Positions 52,396 to 61,972 of a stretch of DNA of 64,000 nucleotides are shown here, one piece after another. The notes beneath the pieces were generated by a model. It was not told the DNA's origin, did no database searches, and worked only from the letters and a program-made list of their open reading frames with translations. This DNA comes from Rickettsiales endosymbiont of Stachyamoeba lipophora. Its GTDB lineage: Bacteria > Pseudomonadota > Alphaproteobacteria > Rickettsiales > 33-17. Location: NCBI RefSeq assembly GCF_003932735.1, contig NZ_CP033611.1, positions 648,156 to 712,155 on the forward strand, in the 5' to 3' direction. The position numbers were made by a program, and so were the translations under genes. Positions within the stretch are counted from its first letter, which is position 1, and every line of letters begins with the position of its first letter.

Positions 52396-53256
52396 ATGAT
52401 GGGTAGAGCTGACTTAAGAGGTATTGCTTGGAAAGTAGTAAATTTGCTAATTTTTAGCATAATTACAATATTGGCAAAATTCATTTCTCCTAATACTCAC
52501 TATTTTCTTACCTTTGTATACAGCATGGGCTTTGCTGCAATTTTTTTAAACGCCATGAGATTATTACTCAAGCGCAAAATTAATATAGCAAACATTAAGC
52601 TGTATGTAATGCGAGGTCTATTAAATGTATTAGGGTTAACTACCTGGTTCTATGCATTGACCTTAACTACCGCGTCAGAAGCTGTAGCAATTTCTTTTGT
52701 TACGCCAATTCTAGCAATGATTATTGCCAAGTTATATTTATCAGAAAAAATTCATGTGTCTTCAGTGGTTTCAGTAATATTGGGGTTATTTGGGGCGTTA
52801 TATATAGTTCACCCCAATAATATGGAAATAAATTATGGTAATATTTTAAGTTTGTTTTCAGCATGTGTGTGGGCAATACATGATGTGATTTCTAAAGTGC
52901 AAACTAGATATGAAAAAATATTTGATCAGACTTATTTCATATTTATGATCACTGCTATATTTTCTTTACCCCTTCATTTATGGCAATTAGAGGTGCCACC
53001 TATAAGAGATTTAATTATTGCAGCTGTCATGGGTTTTCTGTTTGTTTGTAATGTGCTGGTGATCTATAAATCTTATTCTATAACTGATTTAGTAGTAGTA
53101 ATGCCCATTAGCTTCTTAAGGTTAATATTTACCTCGTTGTTGGCTTTCATATGTTTTGATGAAACAGTATCAACTCAAACCGTTAATGGATCTTTGATAA
53201 TTCTTTGTGCAAGTCTTGTCATGATTTATCCAGTCATAAAAAAGCGTTTTATCTAA
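52396..53256 (+). CDS. EamA-family drug/metabolite transporter
   Basis: A 286-residue protein with ten predicted membrane helices and two EamA repeats (first about 10-135, second about 145-280), typical of DMT carriers; rickettsial members include the S-adenosylmethionine transporter. Recognisable L-R-x-x-x-N-V-L-G near 75 and P-I-S-F-L-R-L near 235. Start ATG 52396 or 52399. Overlap-free with ybeY (no gap). The substrate cannot be told. Confidence 0.82.
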   Translation: MMGRADLRGIAWKVVNLLIFSIITILAKFISPNTHYFLTFVYSMGFAAIFLNAMRLLLKRKINIANIKLYVMRGLLNVLGLTTWFYALTLTTASEAVAISFVTPILAMIIAKLYLSEKIHVSSVVSVILGLFGALYIVHPNNMEINYGNILSLFSACVWAIHDVISKVQTRYEKIFDQTYFIFMITAIFSLPLHLWQLEVPPIRDLIIAAVMGFLFVCNVLVIYKSYSITDLVVVMPISFLRLIFTSLLAFICFDETVSTQTVNGSLIILCASLVMIYPVIKKRFI

Positions 53257-53769
53257 ATGCCTAAGTTTAATATTTATCCTTATTTTGAATTTCAGGAAGC
53301 TAAATGGCATAAATTTAAAGGTGTTAAAGCTTATACTGGCTTTATTATTACCGATACCTTAAATTATGTATCAAATGATCTTATCAGCCAAGCTAAAGAA
53401 ATTGAGCTTAGTATAATACTTACCAATGATGAGTATATTAGACCGTTAAAGAAAGAATATCTAGGATTAGACCAGGCTACTAATGTACTATCTTTTCCTT
53501 CGCTTGAGTTTCAAGAAGGAAAGCTAATCTCTCAACATGAGGTGACTGAAGGGCATGCGTATTTAGGTGAAATTATTGTTTCATTTAATACCTTAGAGCG
53601 TGAATCTAAAGAGCAAAATAAAAGTTTTAATTATCACTATACCCATCTTATTATTCATAGTGTACTGCATTTACTCGGATTTGATCATATTAACAATGAT
53701 GAAGCTGCAAGAATGGAGGAGTTGGAGGAACAACTGCTAAGAAAACTCCTTAACGAATATCATGAATAA
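53257..53769 (+). CDS. ybeY: Endoribonuclease YbeY
   Basis: A metal-dependent endoribonuclease for 16S rRNA 3' maturation and ribosome quality control. 170 residues. The zinc motif H-x3-H-x5-H is visible in H-S-V-L-H-L-L-G-F-D-H near 130-140, with N-V-L-S-F-P near 75 and G-E-I-I-V-S near 105. It follows the transporter gene without gap. Confidence 0.94.
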   Translation: MPKFNIYPYFEFQEAKWHKFKGVKAYTGFIITDTLNYVSNDLISQAKEIELSIILTNDEYIRPLKKEYLGLDQATNVLSFPSLEFQEGKLISQHEVTEGHAYLGEIIVSFNTLERESKEQNKSFNYHYTHLIIHSVLHLLGFDHINNDEAARMEELEEQLLRKLLNEYHE

Positions 53770-53828
53770 AGTAATCTAGCAATAAACATATCAATTGGCT
53801 AAATGATTTAAGTTTTAATTAATATAAC

Positions 53829-53851
53829 GCCTTGATATTAGCAAGGCATTT
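53829..53851 (+). terminator. Possible terminator after ybeY
   Basis: GCCTTG (53829-53834) and CAAGGC (53842-53847) form a 6-bp stem with a 7-base loop; only A-T-T-T follows before mixed sequence. Terminator function is uncertain. Confidence 0.5.
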
Positions 53852-54182
53852 ATATATAAGTTACTAACAAAATAATGGAGTCTTAACTGTTATCCATATT
53901 ATTGATAATTTAGAAGAGTACTGTAATGATAAGCCTTCTCTTCATCACAGAGAATAATCTTTATACTGAGAACAATATTACTAACTTTAATTATTTGAAG
54001 ACCATCCTAAGTAACACTGAAAAAAATGATGAGATAATGGCCTTAGAGATAGAGGACTATTATAAGAGCTGATTAAAAAACTATATTATAAATAATAAAA
54101 AATAGTTTTCTTCCTGAGTAAATTAAAAGTAAATTATTGACCAATTTCTAATATTCCAGTAAATTACTCACCATTAAAAGTA
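53852..54182. other. Intergenic region with short coding relics
   Basis: About 330 bp between ybeY and tRNA-Thr. On the plus strand an ATG at 53926 opens 48 codons to TGA 54072 (N-terminus M-I-S-L-L-F-I-T, tail E-I-E-D-Y-Y-K-S); just upstream another frame reads N-L-E-E-Y-C-N-D-K-P-S-L-H-H. The two could be frameshifted parts of one lost gene. No ribosome site; probably not expressed. Confidence 0.35.
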
Positions 54183-54257
54183 GCCGTAGTAGCACAGGGG
54201 TAGTGCAACCGCCTTGTAAGCGGTAGGTCGGGGGTTCAAATCCCTCCTGCGGCACCA
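54183..54257 (+). tRNA. tRNA-Thr (TGT anticodon)
   Basis: Seventy-five bases with encoded CCA. Acceptor GCCGTAG pairs with CTGCGGC (one G-U pair), anticodon stem ACCGC/GCGGT is perfect, loop CTTGTAA gives TGT (threonine ACA codons), and the T loop is TTCAAAT. Ends directly at the stop of the COQ9-family gene on the other strand. Confidence 0.96.
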
Positions 54258-54923
54258 CTATCCTACACTCCCGCTTTTCGCTTTAGCCCAAATATATCTT
54301 ATTACTGGAATTCTACTGAGCTTAAATTGATCAAATATGCCGCTAATATTACTTTTAACTTTACCAATCTTAAGAATTTGCTCAATTTTATTTTCTAAAA
54401 AGCGCCAGGTAAGATGAGTATCTTCAGAATTATCCTCAAACCAATATGTTAAAGTAGTAAAATATACATACGATAATAAGCCGCGTTTGGAATAATAGTT
54501 AAAGTCCAAAGCTCTATCTCCAGCAATGCGCCAAATTTGATCTGCACTTTGCCATAATATTTCAAAGCCAAAACCAAGTTTATTAGGACAAACAAACATA
54601 CTAGCTCCGGTCCTTAACGCATCTTTGAATTGCTTGGCCGCTAATATTCTTGTTTTAGTAAGATAAAAGATTTTTTCTCTAACTTTTAAACTAGCTAAAT
54701 ATTTATGGTCTATCTGCGCTTTCATTAATTCATCAATTTGAGTAATGATAGCTTGAAAGATATCTATAAAACCTTTAGGGAAATAAACTTGAGCAAGATT
54801 TGGATCTAAATTATTATTTTGAAATGACATATAAACATTCTTTTTGGTCCATCCCTCAAAATGAATGTTTGCTACGAAGCTATTAATAACTAGTTTTTTA
54901 TCTTGTATAATTGATGATTCCAT
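54258..54923 (-). CDS. COQ9 family protein (rpsU-divergently transcribed protein)
   Basis: A 221-residue COQ9-type lipid-binding protein involved in ubiquinone synthesis. In alphaproteobacteria this family is known as the protein divergently transcribed from rpsU, and rpsU is indeed the divergent neighbour here. Typical features: a helical fold with F-P-K-G near residue 48, A-L-R-T-G-A-S near 105 (family core), D-Q-I-W-R-I-A-G-D near 128 and W-F-E-D near 160. The stop touches the tRNA-Thr 3' end. Confidence 0.88.
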   Translation of the reverse strand: MESSIIQDKKLVINSFVANIHFEGWTKKNVYMSFQNNNLDPNLAQVYFPKGFIDIFQAIITQIDELMKAQIDHKYLASLKVREKIFYLTKTRILAAKQFKDALRTGASMFVCPNKLGFGFEILWQSADQIWRIAGDRALDFNYYSKRGLLSYVYFTTLTYWFEDNSEDTHLTWRFLENKIEQILKIGKVKSNISGIFDQFKLSRIPVIRYIWAKAKSGSVG

Positions 54924-55020
54924 GTTATTTTATACTGTGATTTTAAGTCATTCTAGAAAATTATTAATTTTCTGTCAAAATAAGTTTCACTTTTGGAAAA
55001 AATAAAAGGAGGTATTGTTA

Positions 55021-55224
55021 GTGGTTTCTGTCGTAGTTGTTAACGGTAATGTTGATCAAGCGCTTCGTAACGTGAAGAAAAAAATGCAAAAAGAAGGCGT
55101 TTTCCGTGAGATGAAGCTAGGTCGTCATTATGAAAAACCTTCCGTAAAAAAGAAGCGTAAGCAAGAAGAGTCAGAGCGTCGTATGCGCAAGCTCAAAAAA
55201 AAGATGGACGATGAAAGTTGCTAA
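55021..55224 (+). CDS. rpsU: 30S ribosomal protein S21
   Basis: 67 residues. The frame is open from TTG 55015, but GTG 55021 is taken as the start because it lies eight bases after the strong ribosome site AAGGAGG (55006-55012). N-terminal [11 protein letters not shown], then [12 protein letters not shown] and a Lys/Arg-rich C-terminus are S21 features. Divergent from the COQ9 gene; followed by a strong terminator. Confidence 0.95.
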   Translation: MVSVVVVNGNVDQALRNVKKKMQKEGVFREMKLGRHYEKPSVKKKRKQEESERRMRKLKKKMDDESC

Positions 55225-55244
55225 AATCCTCTTTATCAAGTTCA

Positions 55245-55272
55245 AACCCACCAATTTTTGGTGGGTTTTTTT
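55245..55272 (+). terminator. Rho-independent terminator of rpsU
   Basis: Ten-bp perfect stem A-A-C-C-C-A-C-C-A-A (55245-55254) / complement (55258-55267), three-base loop, then a run of T. Very clear. Confidence 0.93.
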
Positions 55273-55959
55273 ATTGTTATAGTTAGTAGCGATGCTAGTA
55301 TGTATATGTATGGTAATGATTGTATCAATTGCGGATAAGAATTATTATCAACCTGATTATTAGAGTTACGGTGCCACTCCTCTCTCTGGGCAGGTCTAAC
55401 TTCTTTTGCTTAGTTTAGTTGCACCACTTTGACCTTAGCATAAACAAATTTTATATTAAGAAATAATAATGTACCGATTGAAAAAGAAAGGAGCTGGGTA
55501 AATATTAAATAAACTTAAGCAATTGAGACGCAACCTTATTATATAATAATTATATAATACAAGTAATAAAGAGAAGAAGTACACAACACATGATAAGAAT
55601 AGAACCCGGCGATTTATAAAAGGAGTATATTTATCATTGTATAAAATACACAATGGCAAAAGCTACGTAATACCATATATGGAATGCTTTCATTGCCGCA
55701 GGAAAGCGCATATGGTGCCCTCTTATTGTCTTTTTTGTTAGTAAATGCTGATGAAATATATCTTGATTAATTCAACTATTATCCATGCTCATTCATATTC
55801 CGCCGTATATATAAAATGACATATAGTTGGAACGTAAAAAGTATTGCTCTATGGTTCAGACAATCGCAATAATATTACTCAAGCTATTTGCCAGTTAATG
55901 GCTTTAACGCGTCCCGAGCTATGGTTGATAACAGCATGTTTTGATTGAGCAAACAAATT
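55273..55959. other. Non-coding zone with unassigned relics
   Basis: AT-rich with many stops in all frames. A few protein-like stretches appear on the plus strand (for example about 55850-55950: N-I-T-Q-A-I-C-Q-L-M-A-L-T-R-P-E-L-W), without starts, and cannot be assigned. The segment lies between the rpsU terminator and the transposase relic and looks like decayed mobile DNA. Confidence 0.5.
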
Positions 55960-56655
55960 ACAAATTTACAGTCTGGCTATATCTCCCCAGAAACCCCGTA
56001 GAATTTTTAGATATTACAATAATTATTTTAGCTCTTGATTAGATTAGAAAGGATTGTTTAAGAATCAAGCCATCATAAGCTTTCCAGCCATCTGTATAGA
56101 TTGTTGAAACCCCGAGGATCTTACCTTGGATCCTTGGCATTAGGCTTTTCCTAGCACTATTGGTAATAATTTCTACGTAAACATCTGTCATGTTTTATAC
56201 CACAAATGCCGGAGTTTACCAGCTGCTCTCGGCCTCTTTTGCCACTAACGCGCTTGGCGGCAAAGTAACTCTCATCAACCTCTATCTCGCCACTTATTTT
56301 ATCTTCTTTAGTTAATTCTATCAAATATTAACGGATTTTATTATAGATTCGGTTGATAATTTTGCAATTTAAATTACATATTACTGATGTATCTGATTAT
56401 TTTTCTAAATTTCTCCTCAGAAATCTTGGCAATTTTTAAGTATTTATTTTTCCTTGCTTTCCTCATGCCTTTAACATTATTAAGCTATGCTAATCTGATC
56501 AAAACCATTATTTTTATAAAAAATGCCCTCTTATAGAATACTTCTTTAATAAAATTAAACCCTTTAGGCGTTTTTTTTCACTTTGATAAAAGGCCTCCTT
56601 TTTGTTGGCGCCTTGGTTTTTACCTCTGTCATTATTTGGCTAACACAGTGGCACC
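55370..56655 (-). mobile_element. Decayed IS1595-family insertion sequence (possible limits)
   Basis: The transposase relic at 55965-56466 is flanked by a 9-bp inverted match, GGTGCCACT at 55370-55378 and its complement at 56647-56655, both reading inward. They could be the ends of the element, giving about 1.29 kb, but 9 bp is short and no target-site duplication was recognised. Only the transposase assignment is firm. Confidence 0.4.
55965..56466 (-). pseudogene. IS1595-family transposase, multiply disrupted
   Basis: Minus strand from ATG 56466: M-R-K-A-R-K-N-K-Y-L-K-I then I-S-E-E-K-F-R-K-I-I-R-Y, typical N-terminus, soon broken by stops. Downstream the DDE-domain pieces appear in different frames: V-D-E-S-Y-F-A-A-K-R with G-K-R-G-R (about 56230-56280), then I-Y-T-D-G-W-K-A-Y-D-G-L (about 56070-56095) and a final G-F-W-G-D-I-A-R-L that resembles the N-G-I-E-S-F-W block (about 55970-56000). 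Several stops and frameshifts mean no active transposase. Confidence 0.85.
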
Positions 56656-56795
56656 CCCACCGAGCAAAATCTCTCTTGTAGCTCAAAAGCTTATCCCTAA
56701 AGTCTTATAATAAAATTTCCTTCATAGAATCTCGTTATACAATTGGCATTTGTTGACAATAAATCTAAATTAATGCAAATTTAGTAAAAGCCTAA
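56467..56795. other. Non-coding stretch between the IS relic and clpB
   Basis: About 330 bp without an intact gene. Minus-strand reading shows short Lys/Phe-rich open pieces leading to the transposase start, probably the left part of the same element. The 3' flank of clpB lies at the right end; no clear terminator was seen. Confidence 0.45.
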
Positions 56796-59363
56796 TTACT
56801 CTACTTTAAATTCCAATCCAGCCTTTGCTTTGTTTACTGTAACAGTCTTGCCACTCAGTTCTTCTTCTAAAATCATCATGGCCAACCTATCTTGTATTTC
56901 TCTTTGTATTACTCGTTTAAGGGGCCGTGCGCCATATACAGGATCATATCCTTTTTCAGCCAAATAATTTAAAGCATCATCGGTTACATTCAAATTAATT
57001 TCTTGTTCTACCAGGTGTTTAGCCAGTTTTTGAATTTGAATTTTTACAATATCATACATATGTTCTTTAGCTAATCTATGGAATAATATAACCTCATCCA
57101 ACCTATTAATAAATTCAGGTCGAAACGATAAGCTCATACGCTCCATAATTTGGGGTTTAACTGATTCTATATCTTCCCCCTCTTTTAAATTAGCTATTAG
57201 GTCTGAACCAATGTTGGAAGTAAACACAATAATTGTATTACAAAAATTAACCAACTTACCGTGACTATCCGTAAGCCGCCCTTCATCTAAAACCTGCAAC
57301 ATCAAATTAAATACATCCGGATGCGCTTTTTCCACTTCATCAAATAATATTACTTGGTAAGGTCTCCTTCTTACCGCTTCTGTTAAATATCCACCCTGTT
57401 CATATCCCACATATCCAGGAGGAGATCCAATTAACCGTGAAATACTATGCTTTTCCATGTATTCCGACATATCAATTCTAAGAATAGCATGCTCATCATC
57501 AAATAGAAAATTAGCCAACGCTTTACAAAGCTCAGTTTTACCAACCCCTGTAGGTCCTAAGAAAAAGAAACTACCAAGCGGCCTATTTTTATCACCAATT
57601 CCCGCTCGCGCACGTCTAACCGCATTACTTATAGCCCTAATAGCTTCATTTTGGCCTATTACCGCTTTGGATAGGTAACTTTCCATTTTTAAGAGTTTTT
57701 CACGTTCTCCTACCACTAACCTTTCAATGGGAATACCTGTCCATTTACCAACAATGGCTGCTATATCCTTATCCGTAACCACTTGATTGAGCAAACCATT
57801 ACTAGTACCTTGAGAATATTCTTCTAGCTTTTGACTAAGACCAGGAATCACTCCGTATCTTAATTCACCAGCCCGGGCTAAATCGCCTTGTCTTTGTACC
57901 ATTTCTAATTCGATTTTAGCTTGTTCAAGCTGCTCCTTAATTTTATGAATTTCTGTTATTTTTAATTTCTCGGCTTGCCACTTACTCTCTAAATCTTGCT
58001 CTTCTTTTTCATATTGTTCTATCTCTTTTTCAATTACTTTAAGGCGGTCTTGAGAAGCTTTATCAGTCTCTTTCTTTAAGGCTTCCGCCTCAATTTTAAG
58101 CTGAATAATTTTCCGATCTAACTCATCAAGTTGTTCAGGCTTACTATCAATTTGCATTTTTAGCCTACTAGCAGCTTCATCCATTAAATCGATAGCTTTA
58201 TCAGGCAAAAATCGATCTGTTATATACCTATCTGCAAGAGTAGCGCTAGCTATAATAGCGCTATCGCTAATTCTCACCCCATGATGCAGTTCATATTTTT
58301 CTTTAAGTCCGCGCAGAATAGAAATTGAATCTACCACTGACGGTTCATTTACATATACTGATTGAAATCTACGCGCTAAAGCAGCATCTTTCTCAATATA
58401 CTTACGATACTCATCTAAGGTGGTAGCCCCTATACAATGTAATTCACCACGAGCCAGGGCCGGCTTTAATAAATTTGATGCATCCATTGCTCCTTCAGTA
58501 GCGCCTGCTCCTACTAAAGTATGCAGTTCATCAATAAATAATATTATTTCACCCTCTGAGCGAATAATTTCTTTTAAAACTGCTTTTAAGCGCTCTTCAA
58601 ATTCTCCACGGTATTTGGCCCCGGCAATTAAGGCACCTAAATCCAAGGATACTAATCGCCTATTTTTAAGGTTTTCTGGTACATCACCTTTAACTATTCT
58701 AGCTGCTAATCCTTCAACTATAGCCGTTTTACCTACTCCAGGTTCGCCAATCAAAACCGGGTTATTTTTGGTTCTTCTGGATAAAACTTGTATAGTTCTT
58801 CTAATTTCCTCATCTCGACCTATTACCGGATCAATTTTATTTTGCCTTGCTTTCTCAGTAACATCTTGGGCATATTTTTTAAGAGCTTGGTAGCTTTCTT
58901 CACTATGTTGTGACTCCACCGTAGCTCCTCCCCGAAGTTGATCTATTATTGCTGTTATTTTTTGATGGGTTAAATCATGCTTTTCTAAAATCTTTTTAGC
59001 CTGGGAATCAATCACTAACATTGCCTCGAGCATACGTTCGGTTGTGATATACTGATCTCCATTCTTCTTAGCTAAATTTTCTGCTTCTTGAAATAGTTTA
59101 GCAAATTCATTAGATAAATAAGTTTGGGTATTAGCACCCTCCACTCTTGGAATTTTGCTTATCTCATTTTCTATATCAGCCTTTAATAAATTCACATTTA
59201 TATTACAACTAGCTAGCAAGCCAGTAATAAACCCTTCGTTATCATCAATCATCTGCTTAAGCAAATGTATAAGTTGCAATTGTTGATGGTTGCTTGCTAC
59301 AGCGAAATTATGGGCAGATTGAATTAATCCTTGGGCTTTGATGGTATAATTATCTATTTTCAT
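56796..59363 (-). CDS. clpB: Disaggregase ClpB
   Basis: An 855-residue Hsp100 AAA+ chaperone that dissolves protein aggregates with DnaK. N-domain (about 1-145), first ATPase with Walker [10 protein letters not shown] near 205, coiled-coil middle domain (about 405-520) that distinguishes ClpB from ClpA, second ATPase with G-P-T-G-V-G-K-T-E near 603. All motor motifs intact, normal length. Likely under heat-shock control; the 75-bp leader was not resolved. Confidence 0.97.
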   Translation of the reverse strand: MKIDNYTIKAQGLIQSAHNFAVASNHQQLQLIHLLKQMIDDNEGFITGLLASCNINVNLLKADIENEISKIPRVEGANTQTYLSNEFAKLFQEAENLAKKNGDQYITTERMLEAMLVIDSQAKKILEKHDLTHQKITAIIDQLRGGATVESQHSEESYQALKKYAQDVTEKARQNKIDPVIGRDEEIRRTIQVLSRRTKNNPVLIGEPGVGKTAIVEGLAARIVKGDVPENLKNRRLVSLDLGALIAGAKYRGEFEERLKAVLKEIIRSEGEIILFIDELHTLVGAGATEGAMDASNLLKPALARGELHCIGATTLDEYRKYIEKDAALARRFQSVYVNEPSVVDSISILRGLKEKYELHHGVRISDSAIIASATLADRYITDRFLPDKAIDLMDEAASRLKMQIDSKPEQLDELDRKIIQLKIEAEALKKETDKASQDRLKVIEKEIEQYEKEEQDLESKWQAEKLKITEIHKIKEQLEQAKIELEMVQRQGDLARAGELRYGVIPGLSQKLEEYSQGTSNGLLNQVVTDKDIAAIVGKWTGIPIERLVVGEREKLLKMESYLSKAVIGQNEAIRAISNAVRRARAGIGDKNRPLGSFFFLGPTGVGKTELCKALANFLFDDEHAILRIDMSEYMEKHSISRLIGSPPGYVGYEQGGYLTEAVRRRPYQVILFDEVEKAHPDVFNLMLQVLDEGRLTDSHGKLVNFCNTIIVFTSNIGSDLIANLKEGEDIESVKPQIMERMSLSFRPEFINRLDEVILFHRLAKEHMYDIVKIQIQKLAKHLVEQEINLNVTDDALNYLAEKGYDPVYGARPLKRVIQREIQDRLAMMILEEELSGKTVTVNKAKAGLEFKVE

Positions 59364-59438
59364 AAATTTACCGTAATTTGTATTATTTATTTTTATATGG
59401 TAGCAATAACTACTAAAAACAAGTTACAAAAAGTAAAT

Positions 59439-60392
59439 TTATAGAGATGGATATTTATATTCTGCTGAAATAATTTTAACCTCTAGCGCAAAACCATCTT
59501 TGTGAGGGAGTATTATATTCTCAAAAATTTGCGGAGAATGTTTAAATTCCTCTTTTAATTGCGCATAATTAAAATATGTCACAGCGGTAGTATTGAGTTG
59601 CAAATCATAAAGCAAGCTTAGCAACCTTGGCGAAAGATGATCATTAATCTTAACTTTAATAAGATTGTTAGTTTTGGCATAATGATCATATTGAAACTGC
59701 TTATCAATACTAACGATATTGTAATTAATAGCCACTTCTGCACCACATCCAGGAATTATTCCATAAAAATTTATAGGACTTTTATAAAATTCAGGCATTT
59801 GGCGTTTAACTTTCATAGTTTCAATAAGGTATTTTTTATTGCCAACCATAGTGATATTCATAATTTCACCTGGATGCATTTTAGCAATGACTGAATCCAA
59901 ACCATCCACATACTCATTATTACCCAGGGTAATATCTTTAATTAGATTATCATGATGATTTTTTATTGTAACAATGGACCCGCAACCGAGAGGCGTACCT
60001 GGTACTTGATGTTCAAGCCGCACATCTAAAATACCATTATACTGCTCAAAATTTTTAATTTCTGTCGTAATTTGCCGGCTAGGCTTAATCATTTGTTCTA
60101 AAAAATTTTTTCCTTGCTCAGTTTCAGCGAAGCTTGCAATTACTCCAGCTAATTTCCTTTCTAAATATCCCGCTTTAATATTATCATCACAAGCAGGGTT
60201 TTTTAGTGAATCTTCAATATCTGTATTATCTTTAGATGAAGTAGTGCTACCAGGAACTGGTGCAGGCTTGGCTGCTGCTATCTTTTCAACTACGCTAGTG
60301 GTCGCAACTATCTCATTACCATAATTTTTAAATATAAAATAAGCAATTATTCCAATTGCACATAATTTAAGCCAAGTATTATTGATCAACAT
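59439..60392 (-). CDS. Membrane-anchored protein with degenerate FKBP-like domain
   Basis: 317 residues. An N-terminal membrane anchor (about 6-22), a Pro/Ser/Thr linker (about 38-60), then an all-beta/alpha part with G-S-I-V-T-I and L-G-N-N-E-Y-V-D-G-L-D-S-V-I-A-K-M-H-P-G-E-I-M, a pattern like the end of FKBP prolyl isomerases (leucine-glycine, then a helix, then M-x-x-G-E). A second weaker copy may follow (G-C-G-A-E-V-A-I-N-Y). Catalytic residues are not evident. Probably periplasmic and chaperone-like. It overlaps DedA by 14 bp. Confidence 0.6.
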   Translation of the reverse strand: MLINNTWLKLCAIGIIAYFIFKNYGNEIVATTSVVEKIAAAKPAPVPGSTTSSKDNTDIEDSLKNPACDDNIKAGYLERKLAGVIASFAETEQGKNFLEQMIKPSRQITTEIKNFEQYNGILDVRLEHQVPGTPLGCGSIVTIKNHHDNLIKDITLGNNEYVDGLDSVIAKMHPGEIMNITMVGNKKYLIETMKVKRQMPEFYKSPINFYGIIPGCGAEVAINYNIVSIDKQFQYDHYAKTNNLIKVKINDHLSPRLLSLLYDLQLNTTAVTYFNYAQLKEEFKHSPQIFENIILPHKDGFALEVKIISAEYKYPSL

Positions 60393-61002
60393 TAGTTTTA
60401 TTCTTTATTTGCTGCTTATAAATATAGTATGCAACTAAGATTATAGCAAATGCAATAAAAACCGTACTAACAATTGAAAGTATTTCATGAATTTTCTCTT
60501 CATTGCGACCGATAAAGTAACCAACAAATAATAAAGTGGTCATCCAGAAACCGCCACCCAGAGCAGTAAACAGGCTAAAGCTAGCTAAATTCATTTTTGC
60601 AAGTCCAGCAGGGAACGAAATAAAATGCCTAAGTCCTGGGATTAATCTACCGGTAAAAGTGGATATTGCTCCATGTTTATTGAAAAATTTTTCTATTTTA
60701 GCTAATTTTTCATCATTCATAAAAAGATAGGAACCATAATCCAGTAGCAGCTTCCTACCATACCGATATGCAATATAATAACTAAGCAACGAACCTAAAA
60801 CCGTTCCAAGTATACTGGTTAAAATTACCGCCCACATAGACATTTCACCTTGATAGATTAGATAGCCTACCGGTATCATAGTAATTTCACTTGGTATCGG
60901 CAAAAAAGTACTTTCTAAAAAGGTCATTAGGAACACACCCACATAACCTGTTTTATGAGCAAAATCAACCAACCATTCCAGACTTATTAAAATAAAATCC
61001 AT
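60379..61002 (-). CDS. DedA family membrane protein
   Basis: A 207-residue DedA/SNARE-associated (VTT) protein; relatives act as flippases for lipid carriers such as undecaprenyl phosphate. Typical motifs: E-S-T-F-L-P-I-P-S-E near residue 30, G-x-x-x-G-x-x-x-x-Y and F-T-G-R-L-I-P-G-L-R-H-F-I-S-F-P-A-G near 120. Four to five hydrophobic segments. Upstream of, and overlapping, the FKBP-like gene. Confidence 0.9.
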   Translation of the reverse strand: MDFILISLEWLVDFAHKTGYVGVFLMTFLESTFLPIPSEITMIPVGYLIYQGEMSMWAVILTSILGTVLGSLLSYYIAYRYGRKLLLDYGSYLFMNDEKLAKIEKFFNKHGAISTFTGRLIPGLRHFISFPAGLAKMNLASFSLFTALGGGFWMTTLLFVGYFIGRNEEKIHEILSIVSTVFIAFAIILVAYYIYKQQIKNKTNVDQ

Positions 61003-61114
61003 ACTAACAATATCTTAATTAACTCAATTAAATTAACAATAAACTTAAAATTTATTAACATCAACTTTTTCTAAAAACAATTTTAAATTAATGTGCACAC
61101 ATTTGTTATTTCAT

Positions 61115-61972
61115 TTAAAATTGTTTTTTAGCTTTAAAATGATAATTAAATTCCGCACCAAAAATAAAAATAATATTGATAATATAAAAAAATAGTAAAG
61201 TAATAATTATACCTTCTAAGCTTCCATAGATCAGATTTACCTGGTTAAAACTTCTTAAATAACTAGAGAATAACTGCCCTGCTATAATCCAGCCAGCAAC
61301 TACTAAAATACATCCAGGTACCAATTCCTTAAAGGTAAGTTTTAAATTAGTTACAAAATAATTTAGAGAAGTAACAAATACAAGCAAAACCATAAATAAG
61401 CTAATATTTTTTACAATCGCTAGGTTAGCCAGATTAAATTCTAGCAGAGAATGATCTAGGCCTGCAATACTTAAAATTTTTAAAGCAATAGGAGGCAAGA
61501 CTAAAATAATTACTAAAATAAATATTAATAAAAATATCATAATCAAAAACTGCATGATTGATAGTAATCTACGTAGTAAATATGGCGGAGGAGAGGAAAC
61601 CCTATAAGCCTTATTCAAAATAGTTCTTAAGCCTTCTATTGCCGAAGAAGCTGTCCATAAAGCTCCTAAAATTGCTATAGTTACAATACTATGAGGTGGA
61701 CCAGAAATTATCTCTTGAATACGCGGCTTCAACGCTTCAGCTACATAATCAGGCAAGTTATTTAAAAATGCTTTAATAAAATTATCCACTACCGGTAATT
61801 GTCCTATTTCACCAGCTAATGTTATAAAAATTATTAAAAAGGGAAATAGGGAAAGAATGGTAACAAACGACATATAACCAGCATGTTCAATACCATCATG
61901 TTTGATTAAATCGGCAATTGCTTTCCAAAAGGTTTTAAAAAAATTTTTTATTATGCTACGTTTTATAGCCAT
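61115..61972 (-). CDS. YihY/BrkB family membrane protein
   Basis: 285 residues with about six membrane helices. Family traits: G-Y-M-S-F-V-T-I-L-S-L-F-P-F near 35, W-T-A-S-S-A-I-E-G-L-R-T-I-L-N-K-A near 105 and F-K-E-L-V-P-G near 215. Despite the old name it is not a ribonuclease; function is unclear. Overlaps the gpsA end by 10 bp. Confidence 0.88.
   Translation of the reverse strand: MAIKRSIIKNFFKTFWKAIADLIKHDGIEHAGYMSFVTILSLFPFLIIFITLAGEIGQLPVVDNFIKAFLNNLPDYVAEALKPRIQEIISGPPHSIVTIAILGALWTASSAIEGLRTILNKAYRVSSPPPYLLRRLLSIMQFLIMIFLLIFILVIILVLPPIALKILSIAGLDHSLLEFNLANLAIVKNISLFMVLLVFVTSLNYFVTNLKLTFKELVPGCILVVAGWIIAGQLFSSYLRSFNQVNLIYGSLEGIIITLLFFYIINIIFIFGAEFNYHFKAKKQF

Noticed and set aside
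55456-55659. 67-codon hydrophobic minus-strand ORF
   Set aside because: AT-driven Phe/Tyr/Ile/Leu composition within a non-coding decayed zone; no ribosome site.
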